A stretch of DNA of 64,000 bases from Patagioenas fasciata (Eukaryota; Chordata; Aves; Columbiformes; Columbidae), in assembly GCF_037038585.1 (NCBI RefSeq), contig NC_092522.1:51118161-51182160 (forward strand), read 5' to 3'. Numbering within the stretch: position 1 is the stretch's first letter; every line of letters starts with the position of its first letter. Positions 53,150 to 64,000 of this stretch are shown piece by piece. The position numbers and the translations under genes were made by a program. The notes beneath the pieces were generated by a model. That model worked only from the letters and a program-made list of their open reading frames with translations, had not been told where the DNA came from and did not search any database.

Positions 53150-53967
53150 CTGGGTAAAAGCAAAGCACATAAGAAGGTAATAATTATATGACGAAATACT
53201 ATTGAAGAATGAGTGCATGCTTTCCAGTCTTGAATCTATGTTAGAACTACAGACAGAGCTCCTTTCCAGCCAAATCATGTGCTGCTTCTACAAGAAAAGG
53301 CTTTAGCAATTAATGTCTCTTGACGGCTTTGGAAATTTCGCCAAGATCATTAACTGAGGTCATTGTTCTAAGAAATATCTACATTCATTTATCCACTAGA
53401 TAAGTTATTTTGGAAATAACTATCATACTTCAACCATAAAATAGAGTTAGACATTCAAATACTTGTGGGTTTTGATTATCACTGCTGTTATCACTGCTTT
53501 GTTAACCATGCTGTTATTAAATGCCAGTATTACTTTCTTGCTTGAAAACAATGGACAAATACCCTTTAATAACCACGGTGAGTAGTGAAGGCTCCCTTAA
53601 TGACTCCAGCATTCTCCCAAAGGTATGTCTTCACTGCTCAGTTGAGCTGGATGAACTGCGGGAAGTTCTTGGAAGGCCAGATGCAGTATCCTAGCCAGAC
53701 TGAGAGCATCATCAAAGAAAATCCATTTCTCGTTACCGGACTGTGAGACTGTTGCAGTAGGCATTTGCTTATGCACGTCTATGTGCAACAGTCCTCTAGC
53801 ACTCATTCCCAGTCAGCTGAGGCAATTGAAGAGAAATTTATGAGAGGGCCATTTTGAAGGCAAGATAGTGCTTGTAGCAGAGCCTGTTCTATGTTGGTGG
53901 TCAAGACAGTGCGAGTAAAACACCAGTAACCATGAGTGAATGTATCCATTAAGAAAGAATACAATAT

Positions 53968-54094
53968 CTCTTCCAGCTGTGAAGTCTTTGAAGAAACCAC
54001 CCCAGGATTCATATAATGGAAAAGGATAAAAGACTAGGAAAAAATGATAATAAAATGTCACTAAATATTTTGGATTTTGAAGCAATAGCAGTAC
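53968..54094 (-). pseudogene. SULT6B pseudogene exon 4
   Basis: 127 bp, the same length as the intact exon, with an open frame: VLLLLQNPKYLVTFYYHF against ILLLLRNPKDVATSFYHF. Arg is changed to Gln and Ser to Phe at the two 3'-phosphate-binding positions. The donor reads ATATTG where the intact copy has GTAAAG. The acceptor CTTTCAG is kept. Confidence 0.82.
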
Positions 54095-54595
54095 CTGAAA
54101 GATATAAATTAAAATACATGTACTGGTATTAAGAAAGGGCTGTAAAGGAAATATAGCAATGTACATTTCAATTACCATGGCAAAGATTTCTTGGACCACG
54201 TACATTAATCTTGCAGTACTGATTTCACATTATAAGCAGAATTCAAATTATTTCACTGTCATTTATCTTGAGGGAAGTCTTTGAAATGTATTTATCGAGC
54301 ACATATAAATTAATTATATAGAATCTAAGTGTGTTTTACTTGGTGTGAAGTTTTTCAGATATTTATGGTGAACAGCAGTTTTATTAAAATAGACCAGATA
54401 AAAAGTAAAATCATCAAGAAGGGTCATATTTGGGTAAAATGCTCATATTCTTTGCAGGATAACTTGCATTCAATGTCCATCCTTTTGCAACATCACAAGT
54501 AAATGGCCCCAGTAGGAGACTAGTTAAAAAAATCTAAATCAGCATGAAAATCCCCCGAAGTCAGTATGTCTCTAAATCATTAAAAAAGCACTTAC

Positions 54596-54685
54596 TCTAG
54601 CTTTGTTTTTGAAAACGGACTCGAGTAAATTTTGAGGAGCCTTAAGGTACATATAAGTCTTCTTGGGGGTAATTTCTTCACCAGC
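54596..54685 (-). pseudogene. SULT6B pseudogene exon 3
   Basis: KKLPPRRLICT matches NKLPSRRLIFT. A one-base loss then moves the match to another frame, APQNLLESVFKNKAR against LPENLPTSIFKNKAK. The catalytic His codon is gone. The donor GTAAGT is kept; the upstream boundary is approximate. Confidence 0.78.
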
Positions 54686-55721
54686 ATCAATAAACTTCAG
54701 AGAAGGGAGAAAGTAGAAAGCATAATTAACATAACATTAGTATTTTGAAACCCTATTCTGATGCAAAGTTTCAAAACCCTTAGCAAAAATTTCAGCTGGG
54801 ACACAAGAAACTGTTAAGCTTTCTTCTGGGACAAAATACTCTCTTTTTTTCAGCAACCCTAATGTAAAAGCTCTTAATAACAATTGCTTAGGGAGAAAAA
54901 TTGCCCTTCAGTCTATTTCAAAATGTGAGTTCATGTTTCTTTTTTAGGTGATGAGAGAAATCTAAAAATAATGGGTGGGATCTTGGTGGGCGACTTAAGA
55001 ATAATGCACCCTTTTGGAGTCACAATGAAGAAGCCTGTTGAGGCTAAGAGGAGAGAGGGAACAGGAGAAGGAAGAACCTGAGATTAGATCAGGAAAGAGA
55101 AATCTCTGACATACAATAGCAGAAGTTTTTGACTGGCATCATCTGCATCTAACTTCCTCAGAGCAGCTCCCACAGCAAGGTCTCATTACACATGGGGACT
55201 GAGCTGTCCACTTGGCTCTGGGGCTTGTCCTTCTGCATCTGTAATGAAGCACATTAGCAAAACAGTGCACAGAAACCTGAACTAGTCAGACAGATGCTGC
55301 ACCTCCTTATGAAAAAAAAAAAAAAAAGGTTTGGAAAGCAAAAAAATATATGTATATGCTATTAAAAAGCAAATGTTTGGCATACGAAAGCAGAAAGGCA
55401 GTAGAAAATTGAACTGGCTTGTTGCAGGTGCAACAGAAGTAGAAGTTCCTTATGGGACTATTTTCAACATTTTGTCTTGTGTTACATAGTCTTTTTATCT
55501 GTGCATTAAATACCTCCTTCATAACGTGTACAGGATAAAATTGGACTGAATTTTGGACAGTGTCTCACACAGTCCCTCTGAATCTTTTTTGCCTTACAGG
55601 GCTACATGGATTTATTTTAGTTAGAGAATCCCTGCAGTTGTCCATAGTCTTTACTCTGTAAGGATGTATTTGATATGTCACATGCTCAGTTGAGAAATTG
55701 CATATAAGGTTCAGTGTCCAC

Positions 55722-55857
55722 CTTTTATTTCTCAGGATATCGAATTTCAAAGTAGAGAAATTCTTCTGGCACATCTTTCTGATATTTCATTTTAGTTGGG
55801 GTTTTTTTGCAGCTGCTATTATTAAGTCACTTCATATTTGAGCAAATCAGTTTGCAC
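55722..55857 (-). pseudogene. SULT6B pseudogene exon 2
   Basis: It starts GAN followed by TGA, against GTNW in the intact copy, so the invariant Trp codon is now a stop. Length is 136 bp against 140, so the frame is lost, and more stops follow. The end is still recognisable (CCTGAGAAAT against ACTGAGAAAT). The splice AG and GT are kept. Confidence 0.75.
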
Positions 55858-56130
55858 CTGGAAGCATGAAGAGTAGAATTTTTTTGAAGACTCTAAAAAA
55901 GTCTTGTATGTAATGTATGAAATGGTGCATGAGGGAAACAAAAAAAAAATATTTTCAAGTGTAGAAATTCACACTTACAGAGATGATGCCTTGTTTGTGA
56001 CATTTAAAATATTGTTGAAGCCTATAAAGAAGTAGTTGAGGCCTCTTCTGCTCCAGCAGGATAAAAGGAGGAACTACTTTACTGGACTTGTACCAAAGAA
56101 TAAAATAGGAGTACATGGAGGGTAGGGAAG

Positions 56131-56944
56131 TGATTTGAGACAGCCAGCATGGTTTCACCAAGGAAAAGTCCTGCCTGACCAACCTAGTGACCTTCTATGA
56201 TGCAGTGACCACATCAGTGGTCCTTCTCTGCAGCCCTGTAGAGAAGGACCTGTGGGTACTAATGGATGAAAAGCTGGACATGACCCAGCAATATGCACTT
56301 GCAGCCCAGAAAGCCAACCATATTCTGGGCTGCATCAAAAGCAGTGTGGCCAGGAGGTCAAGGGAGGTGATTCTACCCCAATTTGGTGAGACCCACCTGG
56401 AGTACTGCATTCAGCTCTAGAGTCCTCAGCACAAGAAAGACATGGACCTGTTGGAGAGGATCCAAAGAAGGTCCACAAAAATGATCAGAGGGCTGGAAGA
56501 CCTCTGCTGTGAGGACAGGCTGAGAGAGCTGGCATCATTCAGCCTGGAAAAGAGAAGACTTTAGGGACACATTATCGTGGCCTTTCAGTACTCACAGGGG
56601 GCCCATAAGAAAGATGGGGACAAACTTTTTAGCAGGGCCTGTTGTGATACAACAAGGAGAAGTGGTTTAAAACTAAAAGAGGGTAGATTTAGACTAGATA
56701 TAAGGAAGAAATTTTTTACAATGAGGGTGGTGAAACACTGGAACAGGTTGCTCAGAGAGGTGGTAGATGCCCCATCCCTGGAAGGAGTCAAGGTCTGACT
56801 GGACGGGGCTCTGAGCAACCTGACTTATTTGAAGATGTCCCTGCTCATTGCAGGGGGGTTGGACCTTTAGAGGTCCCTTCCAACCCAAACTACTCTATAA
56901 TTCTACGATCTTTAAAGGTCCCTTCCAACACAAACCATTCTATG
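56131..56944 (+). mobile_element. CR1 LINE with internal deletion, pseudogene intron 1
   Basis: It begins with AGACAGCCAGCATGGTTTCA from the reverse-transcriptase part of ORF2. At about 56218 it jumps to the far C-terminal part ([34 protein letters not shown]), so the catalytic core of the RT is missing. It then runs through the ORF2 end into the 3' UTR. The terminal AGGTCCCTTCCAACCC unit occurs twice (near 56870 and 56917). Confidence 0.9.
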
Positions 56945-59900
56945 AACTAGTCAACATTTTATCGCCACTTAGGCAGTAAAATGTTCATGCCTGGCATGGA
57001 AAGGTGCTGGGAGGTCTGATATACAAGGATGGGATGAGCACAAGAGCAGCACTTTGATCCTAAAGATAAACTAAAATGTTTACTTTCTGTAAACAATGGT
57101 CCACACATAACTGTTTTAAATGGTGAGCTAATGATTTATACTGGAATTTGATGATTCCAAGTGTTACAGAAATGAAAAACTGCTATGCTAGAAGCAAGAT
57201 CTTGATTCATACTAAAAGTATCTAACCAGTTCAAGCCAAACCCTGCTGCAGGGTGCTGTGCTACTGAAAGCTAAGCAGCTTTCAAAGGGCAGCACCATCC
57301 TCATGAAAGAGAAATTCTCAGAGGGCTGTTAAATACAACTACCCCCAGATTCAAGATGTCCCTAGATTACAGATTTCTGTAGACTAGGAAACTATTTTGA
57401 GGAAATATCATTATGTGCTGGATACTCCCATACTCTTGTCATCTTCTGTTGGCCATACCTGTATATAGGATGCATAGCTAAAAGCAACTTGGGCCCGTTC
57501 TAGGATGGGACATTAGGGTCTCATATTCTTTAAGAACTTCATTTTAACTTGGCCTCATGTTGCAAGAGTCTAGCCAGAATCAATATTTATCCTGTAATGG
57601 ATAAATAAAATATCTGATCTAAAATATGGCTTAAGCTTCAATACCTGTTTGTTTAAAGTACACAGTTAAGCTTGTTCTCAGGTTACAGTTGGTAAAAGGA
57701 TCAGTTTTCAGTCTTTTATTTCACTATTCTGTTTGCTTAGCTGACAATTATATTTAAAAATAGAGGGGTTTAGCCTGCTCTAGATGAATGTGCTTGTAGG
57801 ATCTGTGAGTACAGTTTCATATTACTTTATGAAGAATGAATCATGTCAATTTTGCCAATCATCCCAAAGCCTTTCACTCTAAGAATTTGGCTTGTTGCCA
57901 AAGACTATATTTTTGTGAGAATTTGAGTGGAAAATAATCTTACTACTTTTAAGTATGAGAAAAATGGTTGGGAAAATGTTTCTTCCCTCCTTTTTATGGC
58001 CATTATGATTAGGGCTTAATTACTGAAGTCATGACTCAAGCTTTGCCTTAGTTAGAGCTTTAATAGGCATGGTATGATTCACATGAGTTTTATCCAGTTG
58101 TATTTTCTTCTACATACTCAAAATAGTAAGGTAACAGAAAATTTTTCAAACCTTACCCTAGTTAGACCTTTAATTGGCATAGTATAAATTACATGAGTTT
58201 CATCCTGCTGTATTTTCTTCTGCACGCTCAAAAGAGTGAAATAACATAAAAATTTTCATTACTTATTATAGAAATCATTACTTATTATATAAATGATACA
58301 AACTTACCAGAATGGAAACCACAACTGCCACCAACTCAATGTTGCCTTACTTGCCTAGGTAGCTGAGCTGGTCTTTCCTCTACACGAGTCCTGGTAAAGC
58401 AGGTTCAGATGCAATGTTTTGAGACTCCTGAAGAGCAGGATCTTCAAAAGCAAGAAAAAATATTTTTCAAAAATGAGCTAACCAAAAAGGAACACTGTAA
58501 GACAGAATTTCACAGTGACATGTTCATACACCCCATGGTCTCACCTGGGAATTACGGTACAAGCTGTCAAATAGAAAATACCTTTCACAGTTCTAAGATC
58601 GATTGGTACAACTGCATAAAGCCCTGATTCCTTTATGTCTCAGAGTTCTCACTGTATTTAACCCTGGAATACAAAGCTAGAAGTTGTTTGGGTTTTTTTA
58701 AAAACTTCACATATGGACACAAGCCAAATATCTGAGGGCTATTATTCTGATGTTCAGATGTGCATTGTGCTGTTTAGCACACAGATTTTCTTTATAATCA
58801 GCACACACCAAACTTTTCTTCTCCAAATAGTAATGAGAAAAACCCTAAAACAACTGTTATCAGTTATCTTATTTATCACTTATTTTGGAAGACAGTTATC
58901 ATGCCAAGAGGCATAGGATGAGACTCAAAGAACAGCCCCACTCCTTTGGCTGACAACTGAAGTTATTAGATGTAGAATGTCAGAATTAAGATTTTGAAAA
59001 GCCCAAAGAAAAAGGGTGAAAAAGTCCTGTAAAAAAATCGGGGAAATGTGAATCTCCCATTTGATGGACTATATAATCTTTCCCACTAATGCAAATGCTG
59101 TGTAATGAGTGTTATTTTACATTACTTTTAGTAATGGATTTGTCTGTTCCTTTTTTAACCCCTTTAGGTGCACAAATTTGTAATCACAGCACTATACTAA
59201 CAAAGTTTGTTTGCTTTTTTCTGGAGAGAAAGGAAAATAGAATGGTATATGTGATTGGCCACCTGGCTTTCTCTGTGTTTTTTTTTTTTTTAATGACTCA
59301 TTGTTCTTCCAGTTTTAAGTCACACTGGATAATCCATATTTTTACTTTTGTTCTTACTTGACATCTTGATTTTTTTTTTCTTAATGAGAAATAAGATCAT
59401 TAATGTTTGTGCTGTTACCTAATATTGAATAGTTAATGCTTAGTATTCATTTTAAAGTTGCATAAAGTAAGCGGTAATATTTGAAAATTTCCCTTTGTTA
59501 CATCAAATTTCAAGAAGACTCCATTCCTACCAGTACTTCAAAGGGTGAAAAATGCTCTTCATTACAGACAGAAAACCAGTTTGAAATGAAAGTGTCGCCT
59601 TCTACACTTGTGTACAATTGTCCCAACAACTGCTTTTAACTGGGAGAATTATGGCCTCCCATTCATAATCGCTGCTGGAAAAGCCCCATTATGTGCAAAG
59701 TGGTAATTGATATTACAGAATTTTATTCAAAAAGTGAGAAATAAAAGTTCTAGTTCACCACGTTTTGTCACTTATGTTAAACAACTGCACCTAAACAGAC
59801 AAGATATCTCTCAGGTTAATTTATAAAAGTGTCCTTGCCACTGGATTCCAAAATTACACAGGAGTCTTTATTTGCTCTTACCTAAAATTATTTGTATATG

Positions 59901-60711
59901 TGGCTAGACTCTGCTTTTCCACAGGAAAACCAGCAGCAGCTGTCACTGAGGAGAGAAATGCTGGGAAATTCTTCAAGCACACATCTTCAGAGCAGATCGC
60001 TGGTTGCAATGAAGCACAGGGTAGACAGCCCTGCACCCATGGAGATTAAGCCTCTAAGTCCACAATGTTAAATTCAGTAGCATACAACTCCATATGCAGA
60101 ATAACTCTGACACTCCAGGAAAACTATCTCCCTGATTGCATTTAGTGTAGCGCTGCCCTCAATTTCCTCCCAAACCTTCCACCACTGGAGTTATGCTTTA
60201 TTCCCCTTTGTTCCTAACAAGTCTATTTATTTGTGTGAAGACTCCTTATTTCCTATCTATCTTCTGAAGAAAGTATTTCCACAATTAATTGAGTTCCACC
60301 AGTATTCAAAATACAGATTTGTTTTGAAGTCCAAAAGGAGCAACTCAGTATCTGATCTGACCACCTGTACAGAATGCGGAATTTTACCCAGTTTCCCATG
60401 TTAAAACCAATTATTTGCTTTGAACTGAATTGCCAGCAGCAGTCGCCTACTTCTAATTTCATTTCACCAAGGTGCAGTTTTCAAGACCTACTTCTGGCTT
60501 TACTGCACTGGACTTCAGGTACTCTCCCCCCTTATTTGGCAGTTCTGTACATGTGCTTGAGAGACAGCACTAGCTGATTCTCTGAAGATGGATGAACTTG
60601 TAACTAAGCTACATGGAATTCTGTCTGCTTTCCAGTTTTTAAGTATAGCATACAGCAAACTGTTGGTTTCTAAGAGCCAAATTATTCACATTGTCTTCTA
60701 ATTGTTTCAGA
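56945..60711. other. Intron 1 of the pseudogene between two CR1 copies
   Basis: AT-rich unique sequence. Two related stretches, near 58046-58125 and 58158-58235 (TTAGAGCTTTAATAGGCATG against TTAGACCTTTAATTGGCATA, then ACATGAGTTT and TGTATTTTCTTCT), form an imperfect tandem duplication of about 110 bp. No exon was recognised. Confidence 0.55.
58046..58245 (+). repeat. Imperfect tandem duplication, about 110 bp period
   Basis: CCTTAGTTAGAGCTTTAATA...ACATGAGTTT...TGTATTTTCTTCT...CTCAAAATAGT recurs as CCCTAGTTAGACCTTTAATT...ACATGAGTTT...TGTATTTTCTTCT...CTCAAAAGAGT. Confidence 0.75.
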
Positions 60712-61236
60712 AAAACTAAGTGCAAGCTCCATTACTGTATTCAGCTCTGGAGCCCTCAACATAAGAACACGGACCTGTTGGAGCAAGTCCAGAGAAGAGC
60801 CATGAAGATGATCAGAGGGCTGGAGCACATCTCGTATGAAGAAAGGCTGAAACAGTTGGGGTTGTTCCACCTGGAGAAGAGAAGGCTCCAGGAAGACCTT
60901 ATAGAAGCCTTCCAGTACCTAAAGGGGACATACAAGAAAGCTGGAGAGTGACTTTTTACAAGGGCAGGTAGTGATAGGACAAGAGGTAATGGCTTTCAAC
61001 TGAAAGAGGGTAGGTTTAGATTAGATAAAAGGAAAAAATTCCTCACCATGAGGGTGGTGAGGCACTGGAACAGGTTGCCCAGAGAAGCTGTGGATGCCCC
61101 ATGCCTGGCAGTGTTCAAGGCCAGGCTGGATGGAGCTTTGAGCAACCTGGTCTAATGGAAGATGTCCCTGCCCATGGCAGGGGGCTTGGTACTAGATGAT
61201 CTTTAATGTCCCTTCCAAATCAAACCATTCTATGAT
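60712..61236 (+). mobile_element. CR1 LINE 3' end, pseudogene intron 1
   Basis: CR1 with an ORF2 C-terminal stretch ([32 protein letters not shown]) and then the 3' UTR, ending ATTCTATGA. It is antisense to the pseudogene. Confidence 0.9.
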
Positions 61237-62037
61237 TTAAACAAAACCATGCAATTCCAATAAAAAAAGAAAAATGCAACTGAGAGTAAAATCCTCTGTT
61301 AAAAGAAATATCATGAAGAGGCTTCTATATTCCTTACTTGAGTCTACATTTGACAGAAAAACTTATTCACCTCTGACCACTAATTAATAATAAAATCCCA
61401 GTGAGGATCTCTGACACAAATCATGGGGACAGTGCTGACATCTCAGTATCTTACACTCAAAGACCACAGCAATGTTACCTGACCAGCCCATCACTGTTAC
61501 AGTGCTTCCTGCCCAGGAATCTGGTTTAAAGGAAAGATGAACAGGTTCAGCTGTCAGAGAACACTCTTCCTGACATGGCCCTGACACATGGTGGTTGCAG
61601 AGGAAAATAAGAATTTAGGTCTTCATGGCCATGCCCCTCACACCTTTTCCAACCCCAAAGCTCTCCATCTTCAGTGGAAGCGCTGAATGAACTTGGACTA
61701 TACAAAGTGGAAAGAGAAAAAAGTCACTGAGTATCACATGCACCATGAAGGTATGGAGGCCCATCTAAGACTGCTTTGGGCACACTAACTTTTCATTGCT
61801 TATTTTTTTCTTTGCATTATATTAATTATGAATTAAAGAAAATACATTCTCCAAATGCACACATATACAAGTTAATTCTGCATGCTTCTTATTAGCTTTC
61901 ATTTTGCAGAAGATAAAGATTTCTTTTTTATGTAATTTAATTTCATTTTTCATTCCACTGCTTTCTATTCCATTTAAAATACTTTCCAAACATTCTAAAA
62001 TACTTTCACTTGAAGCTGAGAAAAATAACATATTCAC

Positions 62038-62229
62038 CACACTTAGGATATGCTGCTAATAACACATCATTCCTGACTTCAAAGGATTTAAGAGCTTTAA
62101 AAATTTCTGGTTGCTTATCACAGCAGGGTACAAAACTCCCTGGTAGGAGAACATCAGCTTCTCTGGGTACAGATTATCAGGGGCTGTTATAACCTTGTCC
62201 AGCAAGTCAATGAACTTCTTGTTGGCCAT
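62038..62229 (-). pseudogene. SULT6B pseudogene exon 1
   Basis: It begins MANKKFIDLLDKV and continues LMFSYQGVLYPAVIS, parallel to exon 1 of the intact gene. One missing base after that point shifts the frame; the other frame resumes with PEIFKALKSFEVRNDVLLAA and ends YPKCG, where the intact copy has YPKSG. The donor G|GTGAAT is kept. Confidence 0.82.
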
Positions 62230-63738
62230 TTTTTTTCCCCATGGCTCTGTAGGTCTATGCAAACAATGACATGAAAGGGTAGTTAGGGTATTTGTTTCTC
62301 AGCAATTATGTAAAAGACTTGTCTTGCATGTTTATAAATGCTAGTAAACTGTGGATAGTTCTGAGGACTTGTAACAAATTCAGATGATTTTTGACCCCTG
62401 TATCAGGAGCGCTGGCAATGACACAGCTCCAATCCTTGTACTGTTTGCATGTGGCTGTCCAAACAGCTGCCAGCAAATGCTGAGCAAAACATCTATCTCA
62501 CTGAACAGAGCAGGCTGCAGTGACCCCCTGACCAGCTATTTAAGTAGGACAGTCAAAGGGTGGCTTTGTCACCTCAGATATGATCCTGTACTAATTAGGT
62601 TGATCACAGTCTGTTGTCTCTGCACAGCATTACACTATCACGCCGATGGATCATCTTGGGTTAGTGCTAGTTACAGAGCCTTTCCACAGACCTCCATTAC
62701 TCAGTGTAAATGAGGTTGGAATAAAAGAATGGCATATTGTGGATATCATCAGAAGGGGCCTAAAAGCTCTGGCAACATCTGAATAGCAGGGCTGTCCAAC
62801 AGCCACAAATTCTAGAAGCTTGTGTTTGCCTCCAGGTGGGCTATAAAGGAACTACCTGCGTTCTACCAGAAGTTTCTTGAAGCCAACACATTAACAGAAA
62901 ATGTTTCCATTGGAAAAAGTTATTCATTTTCAAATAAAATTTGTTCCCTCAAACAATCTCTGATTGTTTCCAGCAGCTACCCAGCTTCTCTGTCAATGTA
63001 TCAGGCAGGCACCTGCTTCTTCAAACCCCTCTTCTTCCCATGCCTCTGCAGTCCAGTGTGTTTAAGATCCTTGAAGCTTGTTTTCTCACTCCCAGCTAAT
63101 ACCTGATGCACAGGCACTCTAATACTCTTCAAAATGTCTGGCTTCTCCTTGGTCCTCTCCTACTGTTCACCTACTGTTCACTGTGCAAGCAACACCCCCA
63201 GCATGCCTAGTCAACCTTTCATTACTACTATTTACTGCCAAGATCTCACTTTCTTCTGTAGGAAATCTCTTTCCAGTTCTTTTCAGTTATACCCATATCT
63301 TCTCCTCACCTTGGCTCAAATTTGAGCACTCCACAGTCTCTGCCTGTGCCTTTTCTGGAAGCATTTCTATCTGCTCCTGAGGCACTGCCTACTCCTGGTT
63401 TGCTAAAGTAGGCAACTTCCCAAACTTTTTCTCTTCTCTTCATCCCACCAAACTGGCCTTACATATGCATATAGCTTTGTGCCTGATTTCCACCACTCAC
63501 CATCACTGTATTTACCCTTTTCTCCCTCTCCTCCTGCACCCCAGAAAAGCCCTTGATGTGGTACAACTGCTACTCCCCTGCACTTCACAGAGAGCATCCT
63601 ACCTTAGAGCAGTAGCCTAAGGAGCAGTTGCCGACCCCTCAAAGCTAGAGTAGTGTGTGCTAAGTGCTGCAGAGTATGAAGAAGAAACTCCTAAGATCAA
63701 TTTGGGAACAATGTTTCGATCTACAGCAGAAAATTTCT
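62230..63738. other. Non-coding flank upstream of the pseudogene
   Basis: No exon recognised. The short frames on + at 62.4-63.4 kb overlap in several phases and resemble nothing known. Confidence 0.5.
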
Positions 63739-64000
63739 ATTACTCTTCATTTGGGTTCTTTTCGTCCCAGAGACACATAGTGGTGGGAGACCACTTGGGG
63801 AGTCTGGTGATTCCATCAGACTGACATACACGCAAGGCTGTGAAGATGGCAGCAGCTGTGTGTAGAGCTATAGAGATGCCAGGGTCAATAATAACTGGCA
63901 AATTCACCAGCTTGATGTACTTGAGCCATGAGTAGATAGTGTGTGACTTCTGCTTACCCACAACACCATGATCATAGAGCTGTGGACTGGAGCAAGGCTG
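63739..64000 (-). CDS. Unidentified open frame running off the right edge, ends in two stops
   Basis: The frame is open from the window edge for 86 codons and ends NPNEE with TAA-TAG. It reads like a real protein (LYDHGVVGKQKSHTIYSW, LVNLPVIIDPGISIAL, HTAAAIFTALRVCQSDG, LPKWSPTTMCLWDEK), but I do not recognise a family. It has no ATG in the visible part; the first visible Met is internal. It could be the last exon of a gene that starts beyond the window or a retrocopy fragment. An open frame of this length also occurs by chance, so coding status is unproven. Confidence 0.3.

Larger units (their letters stand above)
51195..62229 (-). pseudogene. Decayed tandem copy of the SULT6B1-like gene
   Basis: All seven coding exons of the neighbouring gene recur here in the same order and strand: about 62229-62038, 55857-55722, 54685-54596, 54094-53968, 53149-53055, 52869-52711 and 51318-51195. 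Damage is spread over most exons. Exon 1 lacks one base. Exon 2 turns the Trp of the PAPS loop into TGA and loses 4 bp net. Exon 3 loses one base and the catalytic His. Exon 4 changes the PAPS-binding Arg to Gln and Ser to Phe and has AT in place of the GT donor. Exon 6 gains 2 bp and a stop and changes FRKG to FCKG. Exon 7 is 7 bp short. The introns are longer than in the intact gene and contain three CR1 insertions. Matching sequence continues past exon 7, so this is a genomic duplication and not a retrocopy. A functional product is very unlikely; a transcribed non-coding relic is possible. Confidence 0.87.

Noticed and set aside
56187..56798. Frames that look like conserved protein ([20 protein letters not shown])
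   Set aside because: Real similarity, but to the ORF2 C-terminus of CR1; reported as a mobile element, not a host gene.

Overview
The window looks like ordinary vertebrate nuclear DNA, most likely avian. The main evidence is at least six CR1 LINE 3' ends with the typical tail (AGGTCCCTTCCAACC followed by ATTCTATGA/ATTCTGTG-like repeats), short introns with canonical GT-AG sites, and a SULT6B-type sulfotransferase split into the family's usual exons. Other CR1-bearing sauropsids cannot be excluded. There is no bacterial-type operon, CRISPR array or defence cassette.

Layout. (1) Bases 1-37,000 contain no exon that I can recognise. They hold low-complexity tracts (a 1.2 kb purine tract at 1426-2632, a G/T tract at 4.6 kb, a C16 run at 6.54 kb, an A/C tract at 12.0 kb), a MIR-like piece near 10.1 kb, a CR1 3' end at 10.6 kb, an old reverse CR1 fragment at 19.1 kb, an LTR-like element ending near 32.6 kb and another CR1 at 36.7-37.06 kb. 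(2) 37,671-43,878, minus strand: a complete seven-exon sulfotransferase gene, SULT6B1-like, 313 codons, with every splice site and every catalytic or PAPS-binding residue I checked in place. (3) 44-51 kb: spacer without a recognised gene. (4) 51,195-62,229, minus strand: a second copy of the same seven exons in the same order, broken by frameshifts, stops, a lost splice donor and loss of key residues, so a pseudogene. Its introns have taken in three CR1 copies. (5) 62.3-64 kb: spacer, then an 86-codon open frame on the minus strand that runs off the window edge and ends in two stops.

The two sulfotransferase copies are a tandem duplication: exon phases match, several exon lengths match exactly, and short blocks of matching sequence extend at least 200-300 bp beyond the last exon. 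One copy has kept its reading frame and the other has decayed. This locus is the clearest biology in the window. I did not find an undescribed multi-gene system. The most unusual non-genic structure is the long purine-only strand at 1.4-2.6 kb. All exon boundaries were placed by eye from reading frame, splice dinucleotides and comparison between the two copies.
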